Source: Actinomycetota bacterium (GTDB taxonomy: Bacteria; Actinomycetota; Thermoleophilia; Solirubrobacterales; Solirubrobacteraceae). Taken from it: 56,983 nucleotides of DNA. A program made the translations under genes and the position numbers. Below the pieces are notes generated by a model. The model was not told the origin of the DNA, searched no databases, and saw nothing but the letters and a program-made list of their open reading frames with translations. How positions within the stretch are numbered: position 1 is the first letter of the stretch; each line of letters begins with the position of its first letter. Below, piece by piece: positions 7,235 through 15,029 of this stretch. The stretch lies in assembly GCA_005883215.1 (NCBI GenBank), contig VAYS01000013.1, positions 1 to 56,983 of the forward strand, in the 5' to 3' direction.

Positions 7235-7660
7235 ATGTCTGAGGAGAACGTGGCGCTGATTGGTCGGCTTATCGCGTTGGCAAACGCTGGCGATTGGGAC
7301 GCGGTGTTCGAGCTGTATCACGACGATGTTGAGTTTCGCGATTTCCAGCACCCCCCCGATCTGCCCGAAGTCCTTTACGGCATTGAGGGTGTCCGGCTCG
7401 CGGCGGCGCAATGGCTGGAGCCCTACGACGACTTCGGAGCGGAGGTCTACGAGTACGTCGATGCTGATCCGTGGGTGATTTGCGATACGCGCTGGTACGG
7501 CAAGGGAAAGGGCAGCGACGTACCGACCGACGTTCGAGTCGCGGACGCCTACGAGATCAGGGATGGCAAGGTTCTCCGGATGTTTAGCGGCTACCCCGAT
7601 GTGGCCACGGCCCTCGGAGCCGTAAGGCAACGCGCCTCGGGCGCCGCTGGAACCTCCTAG
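7235..7660 (+). CDS. SnoaL-like NTF2-fold protein
   Basis: 141 aa from ATG 7235; GATACT (7223-7228) is 6 nt upstream, the leaderless pattern. It shows MSEENVALIGRLIALANAGDWDAVFELYHDDVEF, then VDADPWVICDTRWYGKGKGSDVPTDVRVADAYEIRDGKVLRMFSGYPD, all expected SnoaL elements in order. The GKGKGSDVPT loop corresponds to the 'GrGkgSG...' strand connection of the family. Divergent from the paralogue at 6565, separated by 274 bp of GC-rich DNA with no recognisable gene. Confidence 0.88.
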   Translation: MSEENVALIGRLIALANAGDWDAVFELYHDDVEFRDFQHPPDLPEVLYGIEGVRLAAAQWLEPYDDFGAEVYEYVDADPWVICDTRWYGKGKGSDVPTDVRVADAYEIRDGKVLRMFSGYPDVATALGAVRQRASGAAGTS

Positions 7661-7731
7661 CGCACCAACCCAAGCGCCGTATCCCTGGGCGCCGCGGTTG
7701 CCCCGGCGGAGCTTGCTGACTCGCACGGTCG

Positions 7732-7775
7732 CGGCGCGGATCGCGCACCGGTGGGCTGGGCCGCGGATCGCGCGC
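7732..7775 (+). repeat. Core-word pair
   Basis: Two copies with CGCGG at 7735 and 7762 (27 bp apart), just upstream of the two-hairpin element at 7804. Confidence 0.8.
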
Positions 7776-7803
7776 CTGCAGCGGAGGCGGCGTCTGACCG
7801 TGC

Positions 7804-7910
7804 CGCGAGGGCCGGCTTCGCCGGCCCTCGCGTTGGCGCCACCACCGCCGGGGGGTGGTCGGGAGGGTGCTTGCCCCCCTCCCGTTGGTAGTTGGGCCGC
7901 GGATCGCGCA
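7804..7910 (+). repeat. Two-hairpin composite element, copy A1
   Basis: Hairpin 1 is GGCCGGCTTCGCCGGCC inside a longer CGCGAGG...CCTCGCG stem. Hairpin 2 is the GGGAGGGTGCTTGCCCCCCTCCC region. TTGGGCCGCGGATCGCGC closes the element. Lies in the 377-bp gap between 7660 and 8038 and runs directly into the structured element at 7892. Confidence 0.8.
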
Positions 7911-8034
7911 TAGGCTGGGCCGGGCCGGTCGCCTCGCCACACGGACGGTATCCGGCCGAGAGCGTGGCTCGGCGACGCCTCGGCGCCGCTGCTCAGGCCG
8001 GAGGTCGCGCGGAGTTGGGCCGCGGATCGCGCGC
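7892..8034 (+). repeat. Structured ~140-bp element flanked by core words, copy B1
   Basis: Core words sit at both ends, the left with the variant CGCGCATAGG. Inside, GTCGCCTCGCCAC (7928-7940) can pair with GTGGCTCGGCGAC (7964-7976), leaving a 3x3 internal loop. Related copies: 10048-10241, 19744-19860, 37702-37867, 47348-47467. Confidence 0.7.
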
Positions 8035-8037
8035 CCC

Positions 8038-8253
8038 TTATTGGTCGGGCCGCTGGGCGACCAGCACGGCGAGATCCTTGTGCGCCCAGCTGACCGAGGC
8101 GGCGAACCTGGCCTGTTCGAGCCAGTGCAGCTGGTCGGCGATAGGGCTGGGGAAGTCGTAGTCGGGCCTACAGAGGGCTTGGGAAGGCCCGGCGTAGTTC
8201 AGCTGGACGTGAATCCGGCGGGCAGCGCGCTCATCATCGGCGCTTACGCTTTT
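8038..8253 (-). pseudogene. C-terminal fragment of a SAM-dependent methyltransferase
   Basis: A frame of about 70 codons with no start codon ends at TAA 8038-8040. It reads DDERAARRIHVQLNYAGPSQ and then IADQLHWLEQARFAASVSWAHKDLAVLVAQRPDQ. The second part matches the end of class I methyltransferases, where 'l.dqLawLr.aGFa.v...w...dlavl.A.r' is usual. Nothing resembling the SAM-binding domain precedes it; the frame instead overlaps the end of the GH64-like gene by about 20 nt. I infer that the fragment was left when the neighbouring DNA was rearranged. A search against methyltransferase profiles would settle it. Confidence 0.5.
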
Positions 8254-9685
8254 TTACGCAGGTGGTCGAGCCCGACTTTCCGGACCACCCGTCGGGCGGC
8301 ACGCTCATGATGACCTTGCCGCCCGTCGGCATGTCGAGCAGTGGGCTCGTGCCGTAGCCGCCCCGGCCCCACCGCTCGTTGTACGGGATCGCGTAGCTGG
8401 GCGAAAATCGGCTCAAGACCGCGGCGTAGAGGTTGTATGACAGACCACCCGGCGCGGGCGCGAAAGCAACCTTGCGCTTTGGGCGGAACGCTGGCTGGCC
8501 GTTTGTCTGCGTTGAGCCCATGCCAATCGGCCGAGAGAAGTCGATGGAGTTGTTGCCGTAGGGGCTGCCCCAGTATCCGTAGTCGAAGGCGGAGGTGAGA
8601 TCACCCCAGATCCAGGCGTAAAGGTCGTTGCCGTTGCCTACGCCGTAGGTAAATCCCTGCTGGTAGATCCCGATGTCGAGCGTGGGCTCCGAGATCGTCA
8701 TGTCCTGGGGAATTGGGGTGAACGTCCCACCAGGCTTTTGGGCGCCTTCCCCGAGGCCTTGGACGTGGAGCCCTCCATCGATGGTCAACTTGCCGCTGGC
8801 GTCGAAGAAACCCTCGACTTTGAACCATCCCTGGTTCGCTGCGGTCCCAGGGTCTCCGCCGTAGAGGTCGTTGATCACGAGTGGCCCGCGATCACCACGG
8901 AAGTATCCCGTCGTGACGAGCGGCAAGCGTGAGGCGAGCGAGTGAATGTAGGGGCCCATGTCCGGCCACCCGTTAGTCGACGAGTCCGGGGCAACAATCC
9001 GCACGAAGCGACCGCCTTTAGCGAACACGACATCTTTCAGATTGGCGGGCCGTCCCGACCCCCGGTTCTGCCGGCGAAGGTAGTTCAGGACATCGCATGT
9101 TGTTCCCGTGAAGACCGCGCTTTGTTTTGGGGTGCGCGAGCTCGGTGCCTTATACCTCTGCAAGTTGATGGGAAAGTCGAAATTGTTCACGTTCGAGGTG
9201 TCGAGCGAACCGTTAGCGGGATAGGTGAACTCGACAATGCCGAAACGGTACGGAGCCTCGACCGTCGGCTGGACCGTCGGAAGACCATGAATCGGCGACC
9301 CGAACGAGATCCAGAAGCGCCCGGAACTGCCGGGGCCCAAGCAGAAGTAGTAGGTGTGAGCCGCTCCCGCTGCTCGATAGTTGCCTAATAGGCGAAGGCT
9401 CTTGTTGCGCAACCTCGCCGGCATGACGCTCCCCGACGTCAACACGACGGCCCCGTAGACGTGCTTGTCGGAATAGCGCGAGCTGTTTCCGTTCACGAAG
9501 ACCATCTTCTCGTCGGACGCCGGGCATCCCGCAGCCGCAGTACCTACCTCAGGCGCGCTCACGCGGGTCGTCGCTGCGGCTACCGTCGCACTCACCCCCG
9601 CGATACCGACGAGCAAGCCGACGATGGCTATCGCCAGCCGCTGCACCCTGTTTCCTGCAGGGGGGGTGCTTTCCAGCGTCGTCAT
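8234..9685 (-). CDS. Secreted GH64-like beta-1,3-glucanase / thaumatin-like protein
   Basis: 483 aa; ATG at 9685 with CCAGGAGG about 10 nt upstream. The N-terminal hydrophobic stretch RLAIAIVGLLVGIAGVSATVA is a signal peptide or anchor. The body shows VNGNSSRYSDKHVYGAVVLTSG, GSSGRFWISFGSPI, then GIVEFTYPANG and NNFDFPINLQRY. These are the features of GH64/thaumatin-like beta-1,3-glucanases, which cleave laminarin-type glucans. The acidic residues in the 'VEFTY' strand and the later 'YGGDPG' could be catalytic, but I cannot confirm them. The C-terminus is basic (KKRKRR). Export to the cell exterior inferred. Confidence 0.75.
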   Translation of the reverse strand: MTTLESTPPAGNRVQRLAIAIVGLLVGIAGVSATVAAATTRVSAPEVGTAAAGCPASDEKMVFVNGNSSRYSDKHVYGAVVLTSGSVMPARLRNKSLRLLGNYRAAGAAHTYYFCLGPGSSGRFWISFGSPIHGLPTVQPTVEAPYRFGIVEFTYPANGSLDTSNVNNFDFPINLQRYKAPSSRTPKQSAVFTGTTCDVLNYLRRQNRGSGRPANLKDVVFAKGGRFVRIVAPDSSTNGWPDMGPYIHSLASRLPLVTTGYFRGDRGPLVINDLYGGDPGTAANQGWFKVEGFFDASGKLTIDGGLHVQGLGEGAQKPGGTFTPIPQDMTISEPTLDIGIYQQGFTYGVGNGNDLYAWIWGDLTSAFDYGYWGSPYGNNSIDFSRPIGMGSTQTNGQPAFRPKRKVAFAPAPGGLSYNLYAAVLSRFSPSYAIPYNERWGRGGYGTSPLLDMPTGGKVIMSVPPDGWSGKSGSTTCVKKRKRR

Positions 9686-10047
9686 GAGCAGGCAGCCTCC
9701 TGGGCAGCGGCGATCCTATCCGCTCCGCCAATCCGCAGTCTCGTGGTCGCCGGCCCGAGGCCGGCAGAGGGCTTGGGCGGATTGCCTTGTCCGAGCGTAC
9801 CTGGACGGCAGCCTCGGCGCGACGGGGCAAGACAGCAATCAATGCTGCGAGGGCGGGTCCTACTGGTGTGACCGTCCGATGATCTCCGTGGCAATGTTGT
9901 GTGCGCTTACGGTGGCCGGGTAACGCGACATCCGCGCCGCCCGCTCCTGCTTCGGCGCCCAGACGAGCATCCCGCGGCACCCGGTGGCGTCCCTTCGGCA
10001 CCTGACAAGCACCATGCTTTGCGCGGAACGGAGGACGCTCGGTTTGT
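9686..10047. other. Gap with no recognisable gene
   Basis: GC-rich DNA upstream of the GH64-like gene. No frame has a plausible start and family motif. The remaining part of the gap to 10384 is repeat element B2 plus the promoter of the DUF6351 gene. Confidence 0.4.
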
Positions 10048-10241
10048 CCAGAGGCGAGCGTCAGCGGCGATAGCCGGAGTATCACAGCGGGGACTGGGTT
10101 GGGGCGCGGATCGCGCATAGGCGGCGCCGGGCGCGTCCCTCGCCACGCGAGACGGCGTCCCTGCCGAGACTGTGGCTCGGGGACGGCCCAACGCCGCTAA
10201 TCAGGCCGGGGGTCGCGCGGAGTTGGGCCGCGGATCGAGCG
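10048..10241 (+). repeat. Structured element flanked by core words, copy B2
   Basis: Starts CCAGAGGCGAGCG, continues AGCCGGAGTATCACAGCGG and then a core word with CGCGCATAGG; ends with GGAGTTGGGCCGCGGATCGA. The internal stem is GTCCC(TCG)CCAC against GTGG(CTC)GGGGAC, different bases from B1 but still paired. Its left extension is shared only with the copy at 37702. Confidence 0.7.
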
Positions 10242-10372
10242 GGAGTACGCGGGTGGGTGCTACCAGGCGGCTTGGGTCGAGCCGATCCTCGGCGACGGCA
10301 ACGATGTCCACGGGCCTATCGTCACACCCCTAAGTCCGCTGGGGATGGAGCGCCATGAGGCAGGTGCGGGGG

Positions 10373-10384
10373 TACAATGCCGTC
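10373..10384 (+). promoter_or_regulatory. Leaderless -10 hexamer of the DUF6351 gene
   Basis: TACAAT at 10373-10378, then a 6-nt spacer before GTG 10385. Best single example of the TANNNT-(6-8)-start arrangement in the window; it fixes the start codon. Confidence 0.65.
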
Positions 10385-12979
10385 GTGGGAGGGGGTTCGG
10401 CGAGTTCGTCCCTGAGGTGGCGCTTTGGGGGTCGAGGCATCGCGAGCGTGGTGGTTGCCACGACCGTGTTGTGCGCGGCGGCGTCTGCTCCTGCGGCGGG
10501 CGCTACGGCGCCGACCGTGATTCGCGTGCTGTCGAGCCGGGCCGATCTGGTGGTGGGCGACGAGGCGGTCGTCGAGATTGAGCTGCCGGATCGCGCCCGT
10601 GCGTGGCGGCCGGCGGTCAGCGTCGACGGGCGCGATGTGTCGGCCCAGTTCGGGTCTCGCTTCGGCACCCGCCTGCGCGGTCTGCTAACTGGGCTGCGTC
10701 CTGGCCCCAACCTGCTGACCGTGCGGTTGCCTGACCGCTCTGGAGCCCGGATCAGGCTTACCGACCACGCCAACGGTGGGCCCGTGTTCTCGGGCCCTCA
10801 GATTCAGCCGTGGACGTGTCAGCCGACCGCTACCGACAAGCAGTGTGACGAGCCGCCTCAATTCACTTACCTGTACAAGTCGACCGATCCGTCCAAGACC
10901 GACCTGCAACCGTATGACCCCTCGAGCCCGCCGACGGACGTGGCGCAGACGACCACCGACGCCGGGGTCACGGTTCCCTTCATCATCCGCAGAGAGACTG
11001 GCTATCAGGACCGGTCCCGCTACCGGATCGAGGTGCTCTTCCAGCCCGGCGAACCGTGGAGCCCGGGGGCGCCCCAGAAGCAGTTCAACCACAAGCTGCT
11101 GCTAACCCACGGCGGTAGTTGTCAGACGGCGTACAAGCCGACGGACCCGCCGTGGGGAAACGGCGCGCTGACCGGCACGCCGGGATTCACCGACATCTCG
11201 ACGGTGGCTCTGGGGCGCGGCTTCGTGGTCGCGTCGACCGCGCTGGACAACTCGGGGGTCGACTGCAACGTAGCGCTGCAGGCGGAATCGATCCTGATGG
11301 CTCAGGAGCACATCTGGGACTCCTACGGCGACCTGCGCTACACGATCGGCGAAGGCTGCTCCGGGGGCTCGCTGGCGGAGCAGTGGATGGCGAACGCCTA
11401 CCCAGGCCTCTACCAGGGGCTGATCGCGACGTGCACGTTCCCCGACGCGCTGTCGACCGGCCAGCAGATCATCGATTACGCCCTGATCGCCAACTACTTC
11501 GGCGTGCCGATCTCCGGCAGCCCCGCGACCACGCTGGCGGCGGCACAGACGGCCCCCGCCGCTAAGGGCTGGACCCCAAACCAGGTCGCGGCGGTGACCG
11601 GTGACGGAGAGGCCAACCTGCCGGTGGGATCGAACTGGGCGTTCAGCGCCAACGCCTACTTCGGCCTCGCCGACCCAGAGCAGCTCTGTCCCGGAATCAG
11701 CGCCGCGCAGGTATACGAGCCGAACAGCAACCCGGGCGGAGTGCGCTGCGGGATCCTCGACTGGGACTACACGCTGCTCGGGCCGCGCCCGGAGAACGTA
11801 TGGAAAGCCCAGGAGCGTCGCGCCGGCCACGGCTTCGCCGGTCTGGCCGGGGACGACATCGGGATCCAGTACGGGCTCGGGGCGCTGCAGAGCGGCCAGA
11901 TCTCGCCAGAGCAGTTCGTCGACCTCAACGCCCAGATCGGGGGCCTGAACATCGACTTTCGCCCCCAGCCCCAGCGCATGGCTGCCGACTCGCCGGCGCT
12001 CGCCAACGCCTACCGCACGGGGCTGATCAACGAGGCCAACAACCTCGACCGGGTGCCCATCATCAATCTCGCCGGGCCCAACGACCCGGGGATCGCGCAC
12101 GACAGCTACCGCGCGTTCGCCCTGCGCGCCCGCCTCGACCGCGAGCACGGCACGCACTCAAACCAGATCATGTGGCAGGGACCCGCCCCGGTCATCGGCG
12201 ACCCCGCACAGCTCAACCAGGGGGCGCTCGTAGCGATCGACCGCTGGGTCGCCGCGATCCAGGACGACAGCTCGAGCCGGTCGCTGCCCGCGAAGGTGAT
12301 CGCCAACCGGCCGCCAGACATCCACGACGAGTGCTTCGACGGCAACGGCAACAAGGTCTCGGACGGCATCTGCGGCCCCTCGGTCGTACCGGTGTACGGG
12401 ACCCCGCGAACAGTGGCCGGCGAACCGATCACCACCGACCAGAACAGCTGCCACCTGCGTCCCCTGAACCGCGGCGACTACTCCGTCTCGTTCACCGACG
12501 CGCAATGGGCCAGGCTTCAAGCCGCGTTCCCCACCGGCGTCTGCAACTGGTCGCAGCCCGGCGTCGACCAGCAACCCACGATCGCCTGGCAGACCTACCA
12601 GGACCCCCGAGGCCAAGCCGTCATCGGCGGCAAGCCACTCGGCCCCCCGCCCGTGTCCGCGCCCTTCGGTCCCAGATCGGCCGTGGTCGGTTGCGTGGGT
12701 CGCCGCGGCCTGGTCCTGCACCTGCGCGTGCTGCGTGGACGACGGCTAAGAAGGGCGGTCGTGTACGTCAACGGCACGCGCGTACGCGTGATCGCGGGGC
12801 GGCGGCTGCGCTCGCCCGTCCGCCTGCGCCGGCTACCAACCGGTCGCATCAACATACGGATCGTCGGCCGCACCACCCGGGGCGGCAGGATCGTGAACCG
12901 CCGCCGCTACAGAATCTGCGCGGCGCGGAGCAACCGCCCGCATCGACGCCGACACGCGGGGCCCCACAGACGGCGCTGA
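10385..12979 (+). CDS. DUF6351-family secreted alpha/beta-hydrolase-like protein
   Basis: 864 aa from leaderless GTG 10385. A signal peptide (IASVVVATTVLCAAASAPAAGA) precedes PTVIRVLSSRADLVVGDEAVVEIELP and a 'TGLRPGPNLLTV' beta-domain, the usual N-terminus of DUF6351 proteins. The large central part has FNHKLLLTHGGSC, then IGEGCSGGSLAEQWMANAYPG, where Ser in GCSGGS is the likely nucleophile. This resembles tannase/PHB-depolymerase-like hydrolases. Cys residues are plentiful, consistent with export. The last ~80 residues are Arg-rich (RGLVLHLRVLRGRRLRR...), a cell-envelope-type tail common in this lineage. Substrate unknown; likely extracellular ester hydrolysis. Confidence 0.88.
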   Translation: MGGGSASSSLRWRFGGRGIASVVVATTVLCAAASAPAAGATAPTVIRVLSSRADLVVGDEAVVEIELPDRARAWRPAVSVDGRDVSAQFGSRFGTRLRGLLTGLRPGPNLLTVRLPDRSGARIRLTDHANGGPVFSGPQIQPWTCQPTATDKQCDEPPQFTYLYKSTDPSKTDLQPYDPSSPPTDVAQTTTDAGVTVPFIIRRETGYQDRSRYRIEVLFQPGEPWSPGAPQKQFNHKLLLTHGGSCQTAYKPTDPPWGNGALTGTPGFTDISTVALGRGFVVASTALDNSGVDCNVALQAESILMAQEHIWDSYGDLRYTIGEGCSGGSLAEQWMANAYPGLYQGLIATCTFPDALSTGQQIIDYALIANYFGVPISGSPATTLAAAQTAPAAKGWTPNQVAAVTGDGEANLPVGSNWAFSANAYFGLADPEQLCPGISAAQVYEPNSNPGGVRCGILDWDYTLLGPRPENVWKAQERRAGHGFAGLAGDDIGIQYGLGALQSGQISPEQFVDLNAQIGGLNIDFRPQPQRMAADSPALANAYRTGLINEANNLDRVPIINLAGPNDPGIAHDSYRAFALRARLDREHGTHSNQIMWQGPAPVIGDPAQLNQGALVAIDRWVAAIQDDSSSRSLPAKVIANRPPDIHDECFDGNGNKVSDGICGPSVVPVYGTPRTVAGEPITTDQNSCHLRPLNRGDYSVSFTDAQWARLQAAFPTGVCNWSQPGVDQQPTIAWQTYQDPRGQAVIGGKPLGPPPVSAPFGPRSAVVGCVGRRGLVLHLRVLRGRRLRRAVVYVNGTRVRVIAGRRLRSPVRLRRLPTGRINIRIVGRTTRGGRIVNRRRYRICAARSNRPHRRRHAGPHRRR

Positions 12980-13006
12980 TCGCTCGCCGAGGACAGGTCA
13001 CTCCGG

Positions 13007-13070
13007 GAGCGGGAACTGGGGGAGGGTCCGCCTTCCCCAGAGTCGAGCTGGGGCCGCGGAGCGCGCGCAG
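13007..13070 (+). repeat. Hairpin-2 plus degenerate core word
   Basis: CTGGGGGAGGGTCCGCCTTCCCCAG stem, then TGGGGCCGCGGAGCGCGCGC. Lies between convergent genes and could terminate both. Confidence 0.65.
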
Positions 13071-13120
13071 GGAGTGCGCAGAGAGCAGTCGTCACCCGCG
13101 GGACCGTGCGCTGTGGATGC

Positions 13121-13687
13121 TCAGTTCGCGGGCGAGGTCACGCAGCGGAAGGGAAATGTGTTGGAGAGGGGGGTGTCGCGGAAGCCGAAGTTGCGAGAAG
13201 TGTCCTCTTCGAGGGTCGCGCCCAGAGCGCTCAGGGCGGTCCCATTGGCGTCGCGATGGTGCGTGGCGACCCATTGTTGTGCTTGGGGAGCTCCGCTGTG
13301 CTCGAAGACGGCGGTGAGTTCGGCGTCGCTCGGCAACCGACGGCCTGCCCTCGCGCATGTCTTGAGCGCGTCCTCGAAGGTCGCGGCAGTCCGCAGCGGG
13401 CGTTCAAAGCACACGTCGCCCGCCTGCTGCGTATCTGCCGGGCAGTGAAGCTTCAGCGAGGCCAGTGACGACTTGAGCCCGGGCGAGAGGTCCTTGGTGC
13501 TGACCGAGCCGGCGATGAGGTTGGGGTGCTTTCCGGACGGCGGGTTGTGGCCGGAGATCGTGTTCCTGGCCACCTGGCGGTTAGAGGAGATGAGCACGGT
13601 CGCGGCCGCAGTGCCGCCGAGGGCGACGAACACCGCCACCGTTGCCATCACGTTCGCATAGGTGAGGTGGGAACGAAGCCGTTGCAT
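13121..13687 (-). CDS. Secreted or membrane-anchored hypothetical protein
   Basis: 188 aa. The N-terminus LTYANVMATVAVFVALGGTAAA is the standard signal/anchor found on many Thermoleophilia surface proteins. A spacer (NTISGHNPPSGKHPNLIAGS, VSTKDLSPGLK) leads to a compact Cys-containing domain: LHCPADTQQAGDVCFERPLRTAATFEDALKTCARAGRRLPSDAELTAV and a final FPFRCVTSP. 'C..aGrRLPsdaEl' resembles C-type-lectin/FGE-like or DUF1566-type folds. Four Cys could form two disulphides. Exposed surface role inferred; ligand unknown. Confidence 0.75.
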   Translation of the reverse strand: MQRLRSHLTYANVMATVAVFVALGGTAAATVLISSNRQVARNTISGHNPPSGKHPNLIAGSVSTKDLSPGLKSSLASLKLHCPADTQQAGDVCFERPLRTAATFEDALKTCARAGRRLPSDAELTAVFEHSGAPQAQQWVATHHRDANGTALSALGATLEEDTSRNFGFRDTPLSNTFPFRCVTSPAN

Positions 13688-13760
13688 CGAAGCCTCCGCG
13701 GAGCAGTTCTGGTGGGCGCACGCCCACTCCGGTCGCGCTCACCCTAGCCCGAGCAGTTGG

Positions 13761-13820
13761 GGGTGGCCAGGAGGGGGGCCCGCCCCCCTCCCGTTAGAAG
13801 TTGGGCTGCGGATCGCGTGG
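13761..13820 (+). repeat. Hairpin-2 plus core word (A2)
   Basis: GAGGGGGGCCCGCCCCCCTC forms a strong stem at 13771-13790; TTGGGCTGCGGATCGCGTGG follows. Between a surface-protein start and the hydrolase 3' end. Confidence 0.75.
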
Positions 13821-13847
13821 ATAGGGGTGTCGGGTTTTGGCGTGCGC

Positions 13848-14587
13848 TTAGCCGACCGAGGCGATGAAGTGCTCGAACCGGTCGATGAAGCCTGGTGCGG
13901 CTGCGACGAAGTGTCCGGCGCCGGGTGCGACGACCCGTTCGGCTTGCAGCTCGGTCGCGAGGGCGTCGCAGATCCGCTCCAGCCCGGCGGCGTGACCTCC
14001 CGAGGCGACCAGCGAGGGGATGCCGGCGTCGCGCAGGACATCGAGCGGCGGGTGTGCCTCGCCGGGTAGCCGGCTGCCGTGCGCGCGACGAACACCGCGG
14101 GCGACATCTTCGGACAACGGTCCATCGCCTGCCGCGGGGCTCCCGCGAGCGCAAGGAACTCGCGCAGCGTGGCCGGGTCGGTTTCGAGACCGTGGGTGAG
14201 CACCGCGTCGCCCATGCGTTTCAGGCGAGCCACCTCGGGGTCGTTGGGGACGAGGTAGAGCGGCGGCTCGATCAGCGTTAGGGATCGCACCTGCTCTGGC
14301 CTGCGTGCGGCCGCGATCAGTGCCCCCAACACGCCGTAAGAGTGCGCGACGACGTGCGGGCGGCAATCGAGATGGGGAGCGAGGTCAGCGGCGTCGACGT
14401 CGAAGTCCTGGTGCCCCGCCTGCGGCGGGGGACTGGGCGGATAACCGCGCCGGTGCGCGAACGCCAGCGTCCAACGGCTACTCAAAGGCGCCAATGCCGA
14501 CCACGTCGTTTGCGGGCTGGCCCCGCCGTGGACCAGGAGCACATCGGGCCCCGCGCCTTCGCGGACTACAGCGATCTGATCCACCAC
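13848..14587 (-). pseudogene. Alpha/beta hydrolase, frameshifted
   Basis: From GTG 14587 the frame gives IAVVREGAGPDVLLVHGG, then VVAHSYGVLGALIAAARRPEQVRSLTLIEPP, an intact oxyanion-hole HGG and the nucleophile motif AHSYG of the alpha/beta hydrolase fold. Near 14060-14110 homology changes frame: the continuation GEAHPPLDVLRDAGIPSLV and then APGAGHFVAAAPGFIDRF (catalytic His region) ends at 13848. The N-terminus may hold a second lesion, since the strong SD GGAAGGAGGC serves an ATG (about 14604) in yet another frame. If both are real the gene is dead; if either is a sequencing slip it is an ordinary esterase-like enzyme. Confidence 0.75.
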
Positions 14588-14654
14588 GCCCGACGGTATT
14601 GCATGCCTCCTTCCGTTAGTTAACGCGCGCAGCGCGAGCAGCCAGCCACCTCGC

Positions 14655-14850
14655 TCATTGGGGTGGGCGTCGTTGGTACTCCCGCGCGACTGCTCGTGTG
14701 GCTTGATCTCGCGGTCGAATCTCGTCCAGCAGCGGCTCGAACCGCCGCACCTGCCCAGGCGTCGCTGGGCCGTGGGTGAGCAGCCGCTCCGAGGCGATCA
14801 GGGCGTAGGCGGACGTAGCGTCCGCCTCGGGTACGCGGGTGTCGGGTTGG
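14655..14850 (-). pseudogene. Possible short coding remnant
   Basis: One frame reads TRVPEADATSAYALIASER, then GQVRRFEPLLDEIRPRDQATRAVAREY with amino-acid use like a real helical protein, ending at 14655. Upstream of about 14850 the frame turns into Pro/Arg-rich nonsense overlapping a GC hairpin (14855-14950). No family recognised and no start found. Confidence 0.25.
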
Positions 14851-15029
14851 AGCCGGGGGAGGGCGGGCCTCCCCCGGTGCCCCCTCCGGTGGCAGCCGGG
14901 GGGCAATCGGTCGGGTTCCGTGGGGGCCTCTCCGACGGGGAGGGGCCGGGGGGGGACGCCGCGTGCTGGGAGCGGGGTACGCGGCCGCTTGTGCGTCACA
15001 GTGGGGCGGTTCGGGCCGTTGTTGTGGTG

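Noticed and set aside
11102..12157. Antisense frame opposite the DUF6351 gene
   Set aside because: Shadow of high-GC codon bias; no start signal and a Val/Gly/Arg-rich product.
11800..13317. Long plus-strand frame overlapping the end of the DUF6351 gene
   Set aside because: Low-complexity Pro/Arg product in an alternative frame that runs through a repeat; no family features.
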